This document shows, piece by piece, positions 9,879 through 19,858 of a stretch of 34,578 nucleotides of DNA (the stretch's first letter is position 1; each line of letters opens with the position of its first letter). The position numbers and the translations under genes are program-made. The notes beneath the pieces were generated by a model that made no database searches, was not told the DNA's origin, and saw nothing but the letters and a program-made list of their open reading frames with translations. The DNA comes from Paulinella micropora (Eukaryota; Cercozoa; Imbricatea; Euglyphida): NCBI GenBank assembly GCA_009731375.1, contig BJOX01000297.1, positions 526,170 through 560,747 of the forward strand. Reading direction: 5' to 3'.

Positions 9879-10443
9879 NNNNNNNNNNNNNNNNNNNNNN
9901 NNNNNNNNNNNNNNNNNNNNNNNNNNNNNNNNNNNNNNNNNNNNNNNNNNNNNNNNNNNNNNNNNNNNNNNNNNNNNNNNNNNNNNNNNNNNNNNNNNNN
10001 NNNNNNNNNNNNNNNNNNNNNNNNNNNNNNNNNNNNNNNNNNNNNNNNNNNNNNNNNNNNNNNNNNNNNNNNNNNNNNNNNNNNNNNNNNNNNNNNNNNN
10101 NNNNNNNNNNNNNNNNNNNNNNNNNNNNNNNNNNNNNNNNNNNNNNNNNNNNNNNNNNNNNNNNNNNNNNNNNNNNNNNNNNNNNNNNNNNNNNNNNNNN
10201 NNNNNNNNNNNNNNNNNNNNNNNNNNNNNNNNNNNNNNNNNNNNNNNNNNNNNNNNNNNNNNNNNNNNNNNNNNNNNNNNNNNNNNNNNNNNNNNNNNNN
10301 NNNNNNNNNNNNNNNNNNNNNNNNNNNNNNNNNNNNNNNNNNNNNNNNNNNNNNNNNNNNNNNNNNNNNNNNNNNNNNNNNNNNNNNNNNNNNNNNNNNN
10401 NNNNNNNNNNNNNNNNNNNNNNNNNNNNNNNNNNNNNNNNNNN
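9879..10443. other. Assembly gap (565 N)
   Basis: The gap falls inside the minus-strand gene of the Harbinger element. Copy 2 has about 710 real bases here plus its own gap. Those bases contain G-runs and AC/GT/CT microsatellites, which probably explain the failure to assemble. The sequence resumes at GGGGTGGACC in both copies. Confidence 0.98.
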
Positions 10444-10555
10444 GGGGTGGACCGCTGTATTCTTGAAGGAGGAGGAGAGTGAAAGTGAAGTGAATCAAGG
10501 ATGTAATAATTGATGGGACGATCTTGCCAGTGGGTTTGTGTGTAATTATTGTTAC

Positions 10556-11089
10556 ATTTTGCTGTTCGTCCCAGGCACGCATGAACTGAATTAATCCGAC
10601 AGCACCGAGGCCTCCTTCGTGATGAATCTTGCCTTCTGCGTCCTTGACTTTCTTGCCAATAATAGCGCTACCGTGAATTCCCCGGATTTTCCTGAACTCA
10701 CAAGCCAACTCCGCATTCTTGCAATGGATTTCTTTCCACCCCTTTGGCCCGATAGGTCTGTATTTGACAGCAAAATATTTCTCCATGGCTTTCGTCCCAG
10801 TAAGTGTGTGCTGCGCTTCCGTTATCATCTGATCAATTTTGTTAGCATACTCTTTATGAACGCGGTGGTTGAGAGTGCTCTGGCTTTCATCTTCCTCTGG
10901 TTTTGAAACACGTTCGAATTCAGGGGAGGAAGGAGAAAGCGGATGAGCAGGAGTGACCAGAGACGACGATAACGTGGATGAAGAGGAGGAGGAGGAGGAG
11001 GAGGAAGAAGAAGAAGAAGAAGAAGAAGAAGAAGAAGAAGAAGAAGAAGAAGAAGAAGAAGAAGAAGAAGAAGAGGAAGAGGAAGAGGA

Positions 11090-11123
<34 letters not shown>

Positions 11124-11124
11124 A

Positions 11125-11180
<56 letters not shown>

Positions 11181-11187
11181 CTAGTAC

Positions 11188-11227
<40 letters not shown>

Positions 11228-11283
11228 TGTAGTGGCCATGGAAGAAGAAGAAGAAGAAGAAGAAGAAGAAGAAGAAGAAGAAG

Positions 11284-11314
<31 letters not shown>

Positions 11315-11448
11315 GAAAGTTTTTTTTTCTTTTGATTTTGCTGTTCGCGATATGCCAGGTAGACTTGACCCTTAGCCTTACGTGGAAGCAGTCTTCCAGT
11401 GTCAACAATACCATATTTATCCACTGGCATAGTATTACGCTCAGGACG
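10556..11448 (-). CDS. Unrecognised Harbinger accessory gene, middle exons, copy 1
   Basis: Two exons on the minus strand are proposed. The upstream one (11,448-11,382) reads RPERNTMPVDKYGIVDTGRL and ends at a strong donor CCAC|GTAAGG. The downstream one (10,896-10,556) starts after TTTCAAAACCAG and reads EDESQSTLNHRVHKEYANKI... through KKVKDAEGKIHHEGGLGAVG to WDEQQN before GTAACA. The two join in frame (C+AG = Gln). The 485-base intron between them then contains all the TTC, TAC and GCT microsatellites that would otherwise be read as long Leu, Ser or Thr runs. The protein has a lysine/glutamate-rich, charged composition. I do not recognise the family. An alternative is one uninterrupted exon with homopolymer tracts starting at ATG 11,239. 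Confidence 0.5.
10979..11313. repeat. GAA/GAG, GCA and GTA trinucleotide tracts, copy 1
   Basis: Successive runs of GAGGAG, GAA, GCA, GTA and again GAA occur on the + strand, most or all within the proposed minus-strand intron. The second GAA run and the GTA run are much longer in copy 2 (to about 26,333). This accounts for most of the local length difference. Confidence 0.95.
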
Positions 11449-11499
11449 CTGAGGGCTTTCATCGACATAAATAAATAAATTAAGGAACAAAAAGAAGAA

Positions 11500-12004
11500 A
11501 GAAAAAAAGAGAGAGAGAGTGAAAAAGAGAAAGAAAGAAAGCAAGAAAGAAAGAAAGCAAGAAAGAAAGAAAGAAAGAAAGAAAAAAAGAAAGAAAGAAA
11601 GAAAGAAAGAAAGAAAAAAGCAAGAAAGCAAGCAAGCAAGAAAAAAAGAAAGAAAGAATTCGAAAGAAAGAAAGAAATTAGTACACACACACATTCTGAC
11701 ATTATCATGTACATAAACAATGTGACACTATCAAATGTCATAGATATAACAAAAAAAAACATATCTATAATTCTTAATACACACAATTACACAACAAGTT
11801 CCGTGACTAGAGTCATAAAGATATGTACATTCGTAATGAGTCTAGTGAGTACGCAGGTAGGCAGTGACACGTTTTTTTAAAAAAGAATTTCACTAGTAAT
11901 TTCGAAATTAATTTATAAAGTTAAGAATTCGAAAGAAGAAAGAAAGAAAAGATAAAAGAAAGCAAGAAAGAAAGAAAGAAAGAAGAAAGAAAGAAAGAAA
12001 GACA
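11500..12004. repeat. GAAA/CAAG purine tracts around an A/T-rich spacer, copy 1
   Basis: (GAAA)n with CAAG interruptions occurs at 11,504-11,678, and a second tract at 11,934-12,004. Between them, 11,690-11,930 is A/T-rich with no gene. On the minus strand these read as polypyrimidine, consistent with intronic sequence between the minus-strand exons. Confidence 0.9.
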
Positions 12005-12023
12005 AAAATAAAAATGTAAGAAC

Positions 12024-12168
12024 CATGCATGACTGCTGCGTCCTTGTCTGCTTGCTTTCTTTCCCAAAGAGCCAAACATGAGCTTTTATGTAGGTTTCCA
12101 AAACCTCCCTGTTTCAAATCGTTGGCGTCGTCTATTTTTTTGTGGCACTGAACACACCAGAACTTCAT
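12024..12168 (-). CDS. Unrecognised Harbinger accessory gene, first exon (zinc-knuckle-like), copy 1
   Basis: The exon starts at ATG 12,166-12,168, with an in-frame TGA 12 bases upstream that fixes the start. It reads MKFWCVQCHKKIDDANDLKQ, then GGFGNLHKSSCLALWERKQA. Cys5, Cys8, His27 and Cys31 have the spacing of a C2HC zinc-binding fold. This would suit a DNA- or RNA-binding transposon protein, but the family is not identified. The frame enters low-complexity Phe/Leu/Ser (pyrimidine tract) after about residue 48. The exon therefore probably ends at the weak donor CATG|GTTCTT near 12,024, and the phase to the next proposed exon was not resolved. The same sequence is at 27,057-27,201. Confidence 0.55.
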
Positions 12169-12382
12169 TGCAATGCGTCAAACGATCCAAGAGTATCTCC
12201 CGCCTTGTGCTTGGAGAAAATCAAACGAATTCGAACCAAGAGTCTCTCCCTGCTTGTAGTAGTAGTAGTTTAATAGGAAAGCAGTTTGTGCTTGGAGAAA
12301 ACCAGTTTCCAATGGAGCAAGTGCCACCACAGTATGGGCTATTTCCTTGGGCTTCGTACCTTTCCACGCAAATTTCGGTGTA

Positions 12383-12435
12383 TCACTGGGCTAATTCAAT
12401 TAGCCCAAAAAAAATCAACCCGTATAGAACGGGCC
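12383..12435 (-). repeat. Right terminal inverted repeat, Harbinger copy 1
   Basis: Reverse complement of the left end: AACCCGTATAGAACGGGCC finishes at 12,435 and is followed by TAA. Just inside is the perfect palindrome GGGCTAATTCAATTAGCCC, the counterpart of GGGCTAAATTAGCCC in the left TIR. Confidence 0.9.
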
Positions 12436-12438
12436 TAA

Positions 12439-13324
12439 GTTTGAGTTGCGTAGTATTGCAGTAATGGCATCAGTAGAATAGTTAGTTCCTCAGTTTCCTC
12501 CAGGTTAGGTATTGGAGTAATAGTATAGTTCCTCATGAAGTTATTACTTATTCAGTGCACTTGGGGCGAGAAGATACTACTAAAAAGTAAAAGTAAGTTT
12601 GATTGAACTGTATTGTAGTACAGTAAAATTAACAGTTTCTCAATTGGTTAATCTCTCTACATTCTGGGGGACTGCAGAAGAACACACTCGTCAAGAGCAC
12701 GGGAACGAGACAAGGAGGGGGGCACATCCAAGGAACGATAAAGGCTAGAGTAGACGAGGATGCTTCCAGGTTAATAATTGGAGTAATAGTATAGTCCCTT
12801 GAAGTTATTATTAGTCCCCCCGGTTAGTCAGACCGGGAGCCTGCAGGGCAAGTGGGAAAAGGGAAAGAAAGGAAAGGGGTATAGTTAAGTAATTAGTTGG
12901 TAAGGTTAGATATGGCCATTGGTTGAATAGGGTAATGGGCTATATAATTAGAACTGCAGAGAGAGTAAGCTGCAGGATGGAGCCAGTGCCAGGGCAGTTG
13001 AGTTGAATAAGACTGGAGCAGGGGAGGGCTGTAGTCAGCTGAGTTGAACGAGCCATATTTGCAGGAGCACGACAGGAAGAAGGGCTCGTCCAAGGAACGA
13101 CACATGGGGGTATGTGGAGCGGCAAGAAGGATCATGTAGTATAGCACCCGACAAGGCAGGGGGACATATTGGTTCGTTACTTGGTTGCCGGTGACGCAGG
13201 TAGGGTGATCTTGCTCCAGGACACGACACAATAGGAACGCAGACGGTAGAAAGCGGAACAGAAGAGAGAAGGAAACCGAGGAGAAAAAAAGAGACAAAGA
13301 TGAAAAAGAAGAAAAAGAAGAAAG
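12439..13324. other. Right flank of the Harbinger insertion, copy 1
   Basis: No gene is visible. A roughly 50-base segment around ATTGGAGTAATAGTATAG occurs twice (12,500-12,549 and 12,765-12,813), and its core recurs near 13,862. Also present are several CCAAGGAACGA-containing segments (12,727 and 13,090). Minus-strand open frames here (12,893-13,528) run into Ser/Leu repeats of the GA tract and have no coding features. Confidence 0.7.
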
Positions 13325-13386
13325 AAAGAGAGAGAGAGAGACAGAGAGAGAGATAGATAGAGAGAGAGAGAGAGAGATAAAAGATG

Positions 13387-13467
<81 letters not shown>
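13325..13467. repeat. (GA)n microsatellite, copy 1
   Basis: GAGAGA runs with GATA interruptions. The copy 1/copy 2 similarity ends inside this tract. In copy 2 (28,396-28,560) it is followed by different sequence, so the duplication breakpoint, or assembly misjoin, lies in this microsatellite. Confidence 0.95.
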
Positions 13468-13472
<5 letters not shown>

Positions 13473-13488
13473 ACCCCTACCTTGGAGT

Positions 13489-13858
13489 CTACCTTATGAG
13501 CAAGCAGGCCAGGAAGGTCTTGGATCAAAGATGGAAGGATTTCTTTAGGAAACAGGTAGGTCCGTGATATGTGATCTGGTTGTATATTAAATTGATGGCA
13601 TCATCTATTTGATGATGGCATCATCTATTTGATGACGGCATCATCTATTTGACGATGGCATCATCCAATGGATGATGACATCATCAAATAGATGATGGCA
13701 TCATCAAATAGATGATGTCATTATCTATTTGATGATGCCATCATCTATTTGACGATGCCGTCATGTATTTGATGATCCTATCATCTATATTTCCAGGCTT
13801 TGCAAGCAAAGTGTTTTTATTTAGTAATTACTTACATTGAAAACTCAACAAACGCTTA
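13489..13858 (+). mobile_element. Third, diverged fragment of the Tnp2-type element
   Basis: This matches about 1803-2197 (exon end, donor CAG|GTAGGTCCGTGATATG, palindromic minisatellite and the post-array spacer to AACGCTTA) with clearly more substitutions than copy 1 has against copy 2. It lacks the 30-base insertion that puts a TAG in the two full copies. The 11-base string TACCTTGGAGT occurs exactly at both borders (13,478-13,488 and 13,857-13,867). Confidence 0.85.
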
Positions 13859-14133
13859 CCTTGGAGTAATAGTAAAAAAGACTTAGAAAATTATTCCTGG
13901 CCTGCTTTTTGCCATTAAACATTCAAAAATTTAATCCGAGTCCAAAGTATTTACCGCATATCTTAGGGTCTTATGACGCTATGGCCAACAGCAATCCCCC
14001 ACTTTGCTTGTTCTCCCCGTTGTTGTCCCCGTTGGGGCCGGCTGAGGTGCTCCCAACAAGTNNNNNNNNNNCTTCGTTTCTGGATCTATTGCACGCATAG
14101 TACGTTTTGTGTGCACTTATTGTATGCAGGAGC
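13859..14133. other. Unique segment with a 10-N scaffold gap between the two blocks
   Basis: There is no match to other parts of the window apart from the short GGAGTAATAGTA core. The 10-N gap at 14,062-14,071 is a conventional arbitrary-size join, so the order of the two blocks rests on scaffolding here. No gene is recognised in 13,859-14,061. An acceptor-like TTATTGTATGCAG precedes the probable 5' coding segment at 14,130. Confidence 0.8.
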
Positions 14134-15902
14134 ATGAGCAACCCCCCGAGCAATCGCAAGAAGCATCAAAGACAACGTAAACGGCACGGTGTCAAGGAAG
14201 TTAGGTACGAGAAAAACTTTGGTAACTGTTCTGAATGTAAGGGACATTAGTGATGGTGAAAGCAAGAGTTTGGAAGTCGCACCAGACAAAGGACGCCGTC
14301 AGAGCAAAACAAAAAAAAAGTAGAGGGGCAGTAGGTGGGCATGTACAAATGCCTTCTGAACAAGCACGTCCGCATCCATTTGAGGACTCTTATCAGTTCT
14401 ATGACAGCGGGGAGCTCGAGGAGGATGTCAAAATTGTTGGAGATGATGCACGGGCACCACTCCCACAGGAACCCAAGGCTAGCAGACCAAGCAAACGTAC
14501 AGTGGACGAGAAGCTGGTGTATGCGAATGGACGGTTGCGCCGTGGCACTATTCTCGACCTGCTAGTTGAACAAGCCTCTGCTCATAACATTCCACGTGAA
14601 GCCATGGAGGGCATCGTGGATATCATCAAGCTACTAGCTTTAGACGGTAGCGCCGATGAACCGATTCTGCCGTCGTATGCTGCGTTTGATAAAGCGCTTG
14701 TGCGCGCGGGTCAGGAGGTAGTGGAAAAGTACCTGGTATGCTCGCAGGAATGTGACAGTGGTTGTAATATTGCCGTACACGAAAGCCGCGCTCCCAAACT
14801 TCTGCACGGCCTGTGGCGAGGCAATGGATCTGCAAAGGGATGAAGTCAAGGAGTTCCTGTTGCGACATTTCAACGTTTCTAAATATTTGGATATCATCCT
14901 CAGTCATCCAGGTGTGTACTTAATGACATTGTGACTATGTCTGCCTGTGTCGTTTATCTCCCCTGAGTTAGATACCGTGGTGTACGTAGCATGTATGTGC
15001 TTGTTCCTTGTTAGACGTCGCCCCGTATGTTTCCAGCGGAGAAGAGAACAGAAAGGTGATTGTCCTCCCTCCTGATCATGATTGGTCCAAAAGTCCGTTG
15101 TGGCAAGACTATGTGGAGGATAGCGAGTGTATTGTACTGGGGTTGTTTTACGACGGGGTGCCAGCGTTCCGAGGCCTTAAATGGGGGTCACATACTACGC
15201 ACGTGGTGACTCTGGAGATTCTCAACCTTTCTTTCCATCTCCGGGCGGACCCTGGGTTTGTGATTCTCAGCGACTTGATCCCAGGTCCTCGCAAACCCAC
15301 AAACATCAAGCCCTGGCTCATTCCTTTGATTCGAGACCTACAAGCAGACAAATACAATGTTCTTTTTGCATCGGCAGATTACCCAGCGCATGTGGAACTG
15401 TTGCGACACAGTTTCTTAGGTTATTGCGGCTGCAGCAAGTGTGAGAAAACATCCGTGGCGGTAGGTGATTTCTTCGACTGGGCAACCCTGCGCCACGAAG
15501 ATCCGGCTAGAGCCAAAACAGGCGAGCTCGCCATCACGTATGGTGAGGAAGCGGAAGCAACTGGGGAGAAAAAACACTGCTTTCACGGAAAGCCCGTTCT
15601 GACAGAAATCCTGCAGGATAGCATAAGGCAGCATCCAGAGGATGCGCTGCACTTGATCGAAGGGTGTCTCAAAAAGCACGTTTTTCAGTGGTTGGCAGGC
15701 AAGAAAAAAGTTATAAAAAAACCCCGGGGACGATGGAAATTGGGATGGCTGGATGGAGCAACTGTCGAGTCTGACTATGAGCAAGCAAGCCAGGGAGGTT
15801 TTCTGTAGGAAAACAGGAAAACACAACCATTGGATCAAAGATGGAAGGGTTTCTGTAGGAAAACAGGTAGGTCCGTGATATGTGATCCGGTTGTATATTA
15901 AA

Positions 15903-16096
15903 TTGATGATGGCATCATCTATTTGATGATGGCATCATCTATTTGATGATAGCATCATCTAATGTCATCGTCTATTTGATGATGGCATCATCAAATAGAT
16001 GATGGCATCATCAAATAGATGACGGCATCATCGAATGGATGATGCCACCATCTATTTGATGATGCCATCATCTATTTGATGATCCTATCATCTATG
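15903..16096. repeat. Palindromic 20-bp minisatellite in the intron, copy 2
   Basis: Identical in unit order to 1935-2128, so this intronic array has not changed since the two blocks separated, in contrast to the 3' array. Confidence 0.9.
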
Positions 16097-16946
16097 TTTC
16101 CAGGCTTTGCAAGCAAAGTGTTTTTATGTAGTACTTACTTACATTGAAAACTCAACAAACGCTTATACTCCTTGCCTTCCTTAGTATGACAATGTGTTAG
16201 TACAGGGCGCTCTTGTACTGCTGCACCTTTTCGATCGGGAGGATCCATGTCCGGTGAAGATTGGCATGTTTTGTCACAATGCGGCGAATATATATTCGAC
16301 GGGTTGATCGATGACGCGGATTTCAAGGAATACCTTACTACTTTGTGTTGCATTTTCCGGTTGGCTGCTTCCAAAAAAGTCATGCAAGAATTGTCTGAAA
16401 AGCTGCGTAGGTTGGAACAAGATTTCAAAGGTTGCATTGCAAGATTGTGCCTCCTATGTGCCACCCGCTTCAACTCCACCGAATCAGGCATCTGCTGGAA
16501 AATGTAAGCGACGTCGGCCCCGTAGAATTGTACTGGTGCTTCCGCATGGAGAGAATCATTGGGCGGTTGGTCTCATCCATGAACAGGCGATCTGACGTTG
16601 AGGCTGTCATGGAGAACATTGTCATCAGAAGCAGGGTCGGGAGAATGAAACTGGGCACCGTAGTGGTTGCCCACGATGATTTGGAGAACTTGCAAACGCT
16701 CTCGGTTGATGGAGTTGCTTGCGAAATAATTAATGATGACGGTGCGGAAACTGAAACTTCAACTACCACCAGAGAAGAATATTTGGTTGCGATCGCAAGC
16801 GATATATGGGAACGAAGGGAAAGAACAGGTACGCGCCTGAACGTAACTAAGTATCCCGAAGGAAGTCCACTAACAAAGTCGCCATGGCGCAATTTACGGC
16901 GGCAGGAGCTGCAAGAAATCAGGTGAGTATCATGTATATTTATGTT

Positions 16947-16997
16947 TTGTCAATAGCGTTCTATACATAAAAAATATAAATAGAACGCTATTGACAA
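16947..16997. repeat. Perfect 18-bp inverted repeat in the last intron, copy 2
   Basis: Exact copy of the 2979-3029 hairpin, both arms unchanged. Confidence 0.93.
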
Positions 16998-17694
16998 TGT
17001 CGAAAATGACAAATATATGACTGCTTTATCAGTTAGATGTATATCCAATTGCGCATAGTCTACGATTTTGAATCATATAATTATTTTGCAAGTAACTCCT
17101 TGGCGAAGACTTAGCATCGTTTCATTGTACTTGTAAGTAAATTTAAGTATTCCATTGTGTTACTTGGGGTACATAGTTTGACATAAACCTTTATCTGTAG
17201 GGACTTGATCCCAGCAGACGTGGAGAGAGCACTAACAGACAAAGCGTTTCAGTTTAATAAATTCGTTCTGCACGGGCAACGTTTCACCTGCACACGCGGC
17301 TTGAGTGAGCGACGCGCGATGGACAGCTCCGTGAGTTTCGTGCTACTGCCAGACAAATCATGGAACAGGGTTGATTATGGTATTGAAGCTCAACACGAGC
17401 CATCTCAGTCAGGATCAGGCAAGCGTTTCCTCAGAGTAGTCAAGTACCGTCAACTTTCTCCAGCAGTCCTTGGAAAATCCCTTGCTGTTCTCAACGGGGA
17501 CGAAGATTCTCTAGGTGAACCCAGACTGGTTTTGTTGGATCAAGTGCTTGGAGCCGTTACGGTTGTACCAAAACCACTTGGAGCTACGGCAGAGCCTGAC
17601 GGTTCAAAGCTTGTTGCTGTACCCAAACTACAATTCTGAGTTCGCTTACCAACTTGATGCCATGAATGACAGTTATAATTCAATTTTGTAATTT

Positions 17695-17700
17695 AATAAA
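17695..17700 (+). terminator. AATAAA polyadenylation signal, Tnp2 gene copy 2
   Basis: It lies 56 bases after the stop codon, as in copy 1. Confidence 0.7.
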
Positions 17701-17852
17701 ACATTGTTTGTCATTATAGATTTAATATATTAAGCACTTGCTTGCCGGGTAATCAAGTTTTAGTTCCTTCATGAGGTATTTAAAGCAGAATGTCGGTACT
17801 GCAACTAAACTGCCAACTTGATCTATGGAGGACGCAGTCTTAAGTAACATAC

Positions 17853-19724
17853 TTATGTGATTCCATCAGCTATAGCTGATGCAATCATATAGCTGATGCA
17901 ATCAATGTAAGTAATTCAAGTACGAAATAAAAACACTGCTGGCAAAGCGGCCTGGAAATATAGGTGATTCTAAGGATCATGAAATAGAGATGACATCATT
18001 AAATAGATGATGTCATCATCTATTGGATGATGGCATCATCTATTTGATGATGTCATCATCTATTTGATGATGTCATCCTCTATTTGATGATGCCGTCGTC
18101 AAAGAGATGATGACATCATCAAATAGATGATGGCATCATGTATTTGATGATGGCATCATCTATTTGATGATGGCATCATCTATTGATGACGCGATCGTAA
18201 ATAACATACTTATGTGATTCCATCAGCTATAGCTGATGCAATCATATATTGATGATGCCATCATCTATTGACGATGGCATCATCTATTTGGTGATGCCAT
18301 CGTAAATAACATACTTATGTGATTCCATCAGCTATAGCTGATGCAATCATATATTGATGATGGCATCATCTATTGATGATGACATCATGTATTTGATGAT
18401 GGCATCATCTATTTGATGATGGCATCCTCTATTGATGACGCGATCGTAAATAACATACTTATGTGAAGCTGATGCAATCATATATTGATGATGGCATCAT
18501 CTATTGATGATGGCATCATCTATTTGATGATGCCATCGTAAATAACATACTTATGTGATTCCGTCAGCTATAGTTGATGCAATCATCGTATTGATGACGG
18601 CATCATCTATTGATGATGGCATCATGTATTTGATGATGGCATCATCTATTTGATGATGGCATCATCTATTGATGACGCGATCGTAAATAACATACTTATG
18701 TGATTCCATCAGCTATAGCTGATGCAATCATATATTGATGATGCCATCATCTATTGACGATGGCATCCTCTATTTGGTGACGCGATCGTAAATAACATAC
18801 TTATGTGAAGCTGATGCAATCATATATTGATGATGGCATCATCTATTGATGATGGCATCATCTATTTGATGATGCCATCGTAAATAACATACTTATGTGA
18901 TTCCGTCAGCTATAGTTGATGCAATCATCGTATTGATGACGGCATCATCTATTGATGATGGCATCATGTATTTGATGATGGCATCATCTATTTGATGATG
19001 GCATCATCTATTGATGACGCGATCGTAAATAACATACTTATGTGATTCCGTCGGCTATAGCTGATGAAATCATCACATTGATGATGGCATCATCTATTGA
19101 TGATGGCATCATCCATTGATGATGGCATCATCTATTGATNNNNNNNNNNCATCATCAATAGATGATGGGATCATCTATTGATGATGCGATCGTAAATTAC
19201 CAGTTTGACGATGGAATCAGCTATATGCGACGCCGTCATCAATTTGATGACGGCATCATCTATAGACGACGCGATGATGAGGACACCACCACTTAGTAAA
19301 ATACCATCTGTGTGACTGTAGCTGATGCTATCATCTATTGATGATGTCATCATATATTTGATGATGCCACGTAAATGATTGCATCGTCAATAGATGATGG
19401 CATCGTCTATAGATAATGGCATCGTCAATTTGATGATGCGATCATATATTTGAAGATGGCATCATCTATACAAGTGCGTGTCGTAAAATACCATCTTGTG
19501 TGATTGCAGCAGCTATAGCTGATGCTATCACTAATATGATGCCATCATATATTTGATGATGCCACGTAGATGATGGCATCATCTATAGACTGGACTTGGT
19601 AAGAAATGATGCTGCTCACGTAGATGATGGCATCGCAAATGTGATTCCATCATCAAATAGCTGATACTTAGCGCAAATTTGATGATCGCATTATCAAATT
19701 TGCGATGAAATCACTAATATGATG
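17853..19724. repeat. 3' palindromic minisatellite with higher-order units, copy 2 (expanded)
   Basis: Same building blocks as 3885-5390 but with about 356 more bases (near 18,700-19,060). The extra DNA is a further run of the ATCGTAAATAACATAC spacers with their GATGATGGCATCATC units, in an order also found earlier in the array. This points to unequal exchange or slippage by whole higher-order units. A 10-N gap interrupts it at 19,140-19,149. Confidence 0.93.
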
Positions 19725-19742
19725 CGTTTTGTCCCCATAGTG

Positions 19743-19858
19743 GGGTAAGGGTAAGAGTACGTTAAAGGGCAGGGAAGGTAAAGTGCTTTGGAGCTGTGCT
19801 CACGATGGTGGTTGTGAAAGGGAAGTCTGTTGTTTTGGAACTGGTTTTGGTTTTGCTG
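19743..19858. repeat. Dispersed repeat segment, copy 2 of the Harbinger left flank
   Basis: Equivalent of 5409-5524, again related to 29,378-29,491. The region from here to the left TIR at 20,017 has no visible gene. Confidence 0.85.

Larger units (their letters stand above)
5683..12435. mobile_element. PIF/Harbinger DNA transposon, copy 1 (complete, with TIRs and TSDs)
   Basis: The left end GGCCCGTTCTACACGGGTT at 5683 is matched by the reverse complement at the right end, GGCCCGTTCTATACGGGTT ending at 12,435. TAA stands immediately outside both ends (5680-5682 and 12,436-12,438). A 3-bp TAA/TWA target duplication is the hallmark of this superfamily. The element is about 6.75 kb including a 565-N gap. 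It carries a DDE transposase on + (6481-7663) and an unrecognised multi-exon gene on - (9008-12,168); the two are convergent. Removing one TAA plus the element predicts the empty site AGCAGAAC-TAA-GTTTGAG. Confidence 0.92.
219..13470 (+). repeat. Large duplicated block, copy 1
   Basis: The sequence from 219 matches the sequence from 14187 in the same order and orientation, base for base over long stretches. The offset is 13,968 at the start. It rises stepwise to about 15,033 through a larger minisatellite, a private 11-base deletion in copy 1, an N gap of different size and longer microsatellites in copy 2. In the first 3.45 kb I noticed about eight substitutions, roughly 99.8% identity. Similarity is lost upstream of 219 and inside the GA tract near 13,440-13,470. 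The block holds a Tnp2-type transposase gene, a palindromic minisatellite and a whole PIF/Harbinger element. Confidence 0.95.
14134..17639 (+). pseudogene. Tnp2-type (CACTA/EnSpm-like) transposase, copy 2, less damaged
   Basis: The gene begins upstream of the duplicated block with ATG at 14,134 (MSNPPSNRKKHQRQRKRHGV...). This continues across the block edge to EVRYEKNFGNCSECKGH and a TAG at 14,248-14,250. Basic residues followed by a Cys-x2-Cys pair fit the zinc-binding N-terminus of Tnp2-type proteins. Inferred exons then follow at ~14,253-14,911, 15,015-15,866, 16,201-16,922 and 17,201-17,639. The domains are as in copy 1. The nonsense codon of copy 1 is CAA here, so a frame opens from ATG 16,247 (MSGEDWHVLSQCGEYIFDGL). 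Shared defects remain: the TAG at 14,248, a frame change near 14,745, the TAG at 15,806 and a frame change near 16,430. The spliced C-terminal exon is intact to TGA 17,637-17,639. Confidence 0.8.

Noticed and set aside
9869-11239. 456-codon minus-strand frame starting with a poly-Thr/Ser run and crossing the N gap
   Set aside because: The run is microsatellite translation and half of the frame is N. A GT-AG intron removes the repeats and keeps the frame, so only the proposed exons are annotated.
14241-14250. A 14-base GT...AG micro-intron (GTAAGGGACATTAG, 14,237-14,250) that would join ATG 14,134 to the next frame, and a 12-base one near 769 (GTATGCTCGCAG)
   Set aside because: The first would restore the frame, but introns this short are unlikely when the other introns here are 56-278 bases; the second would not change the frame and explains nothing.
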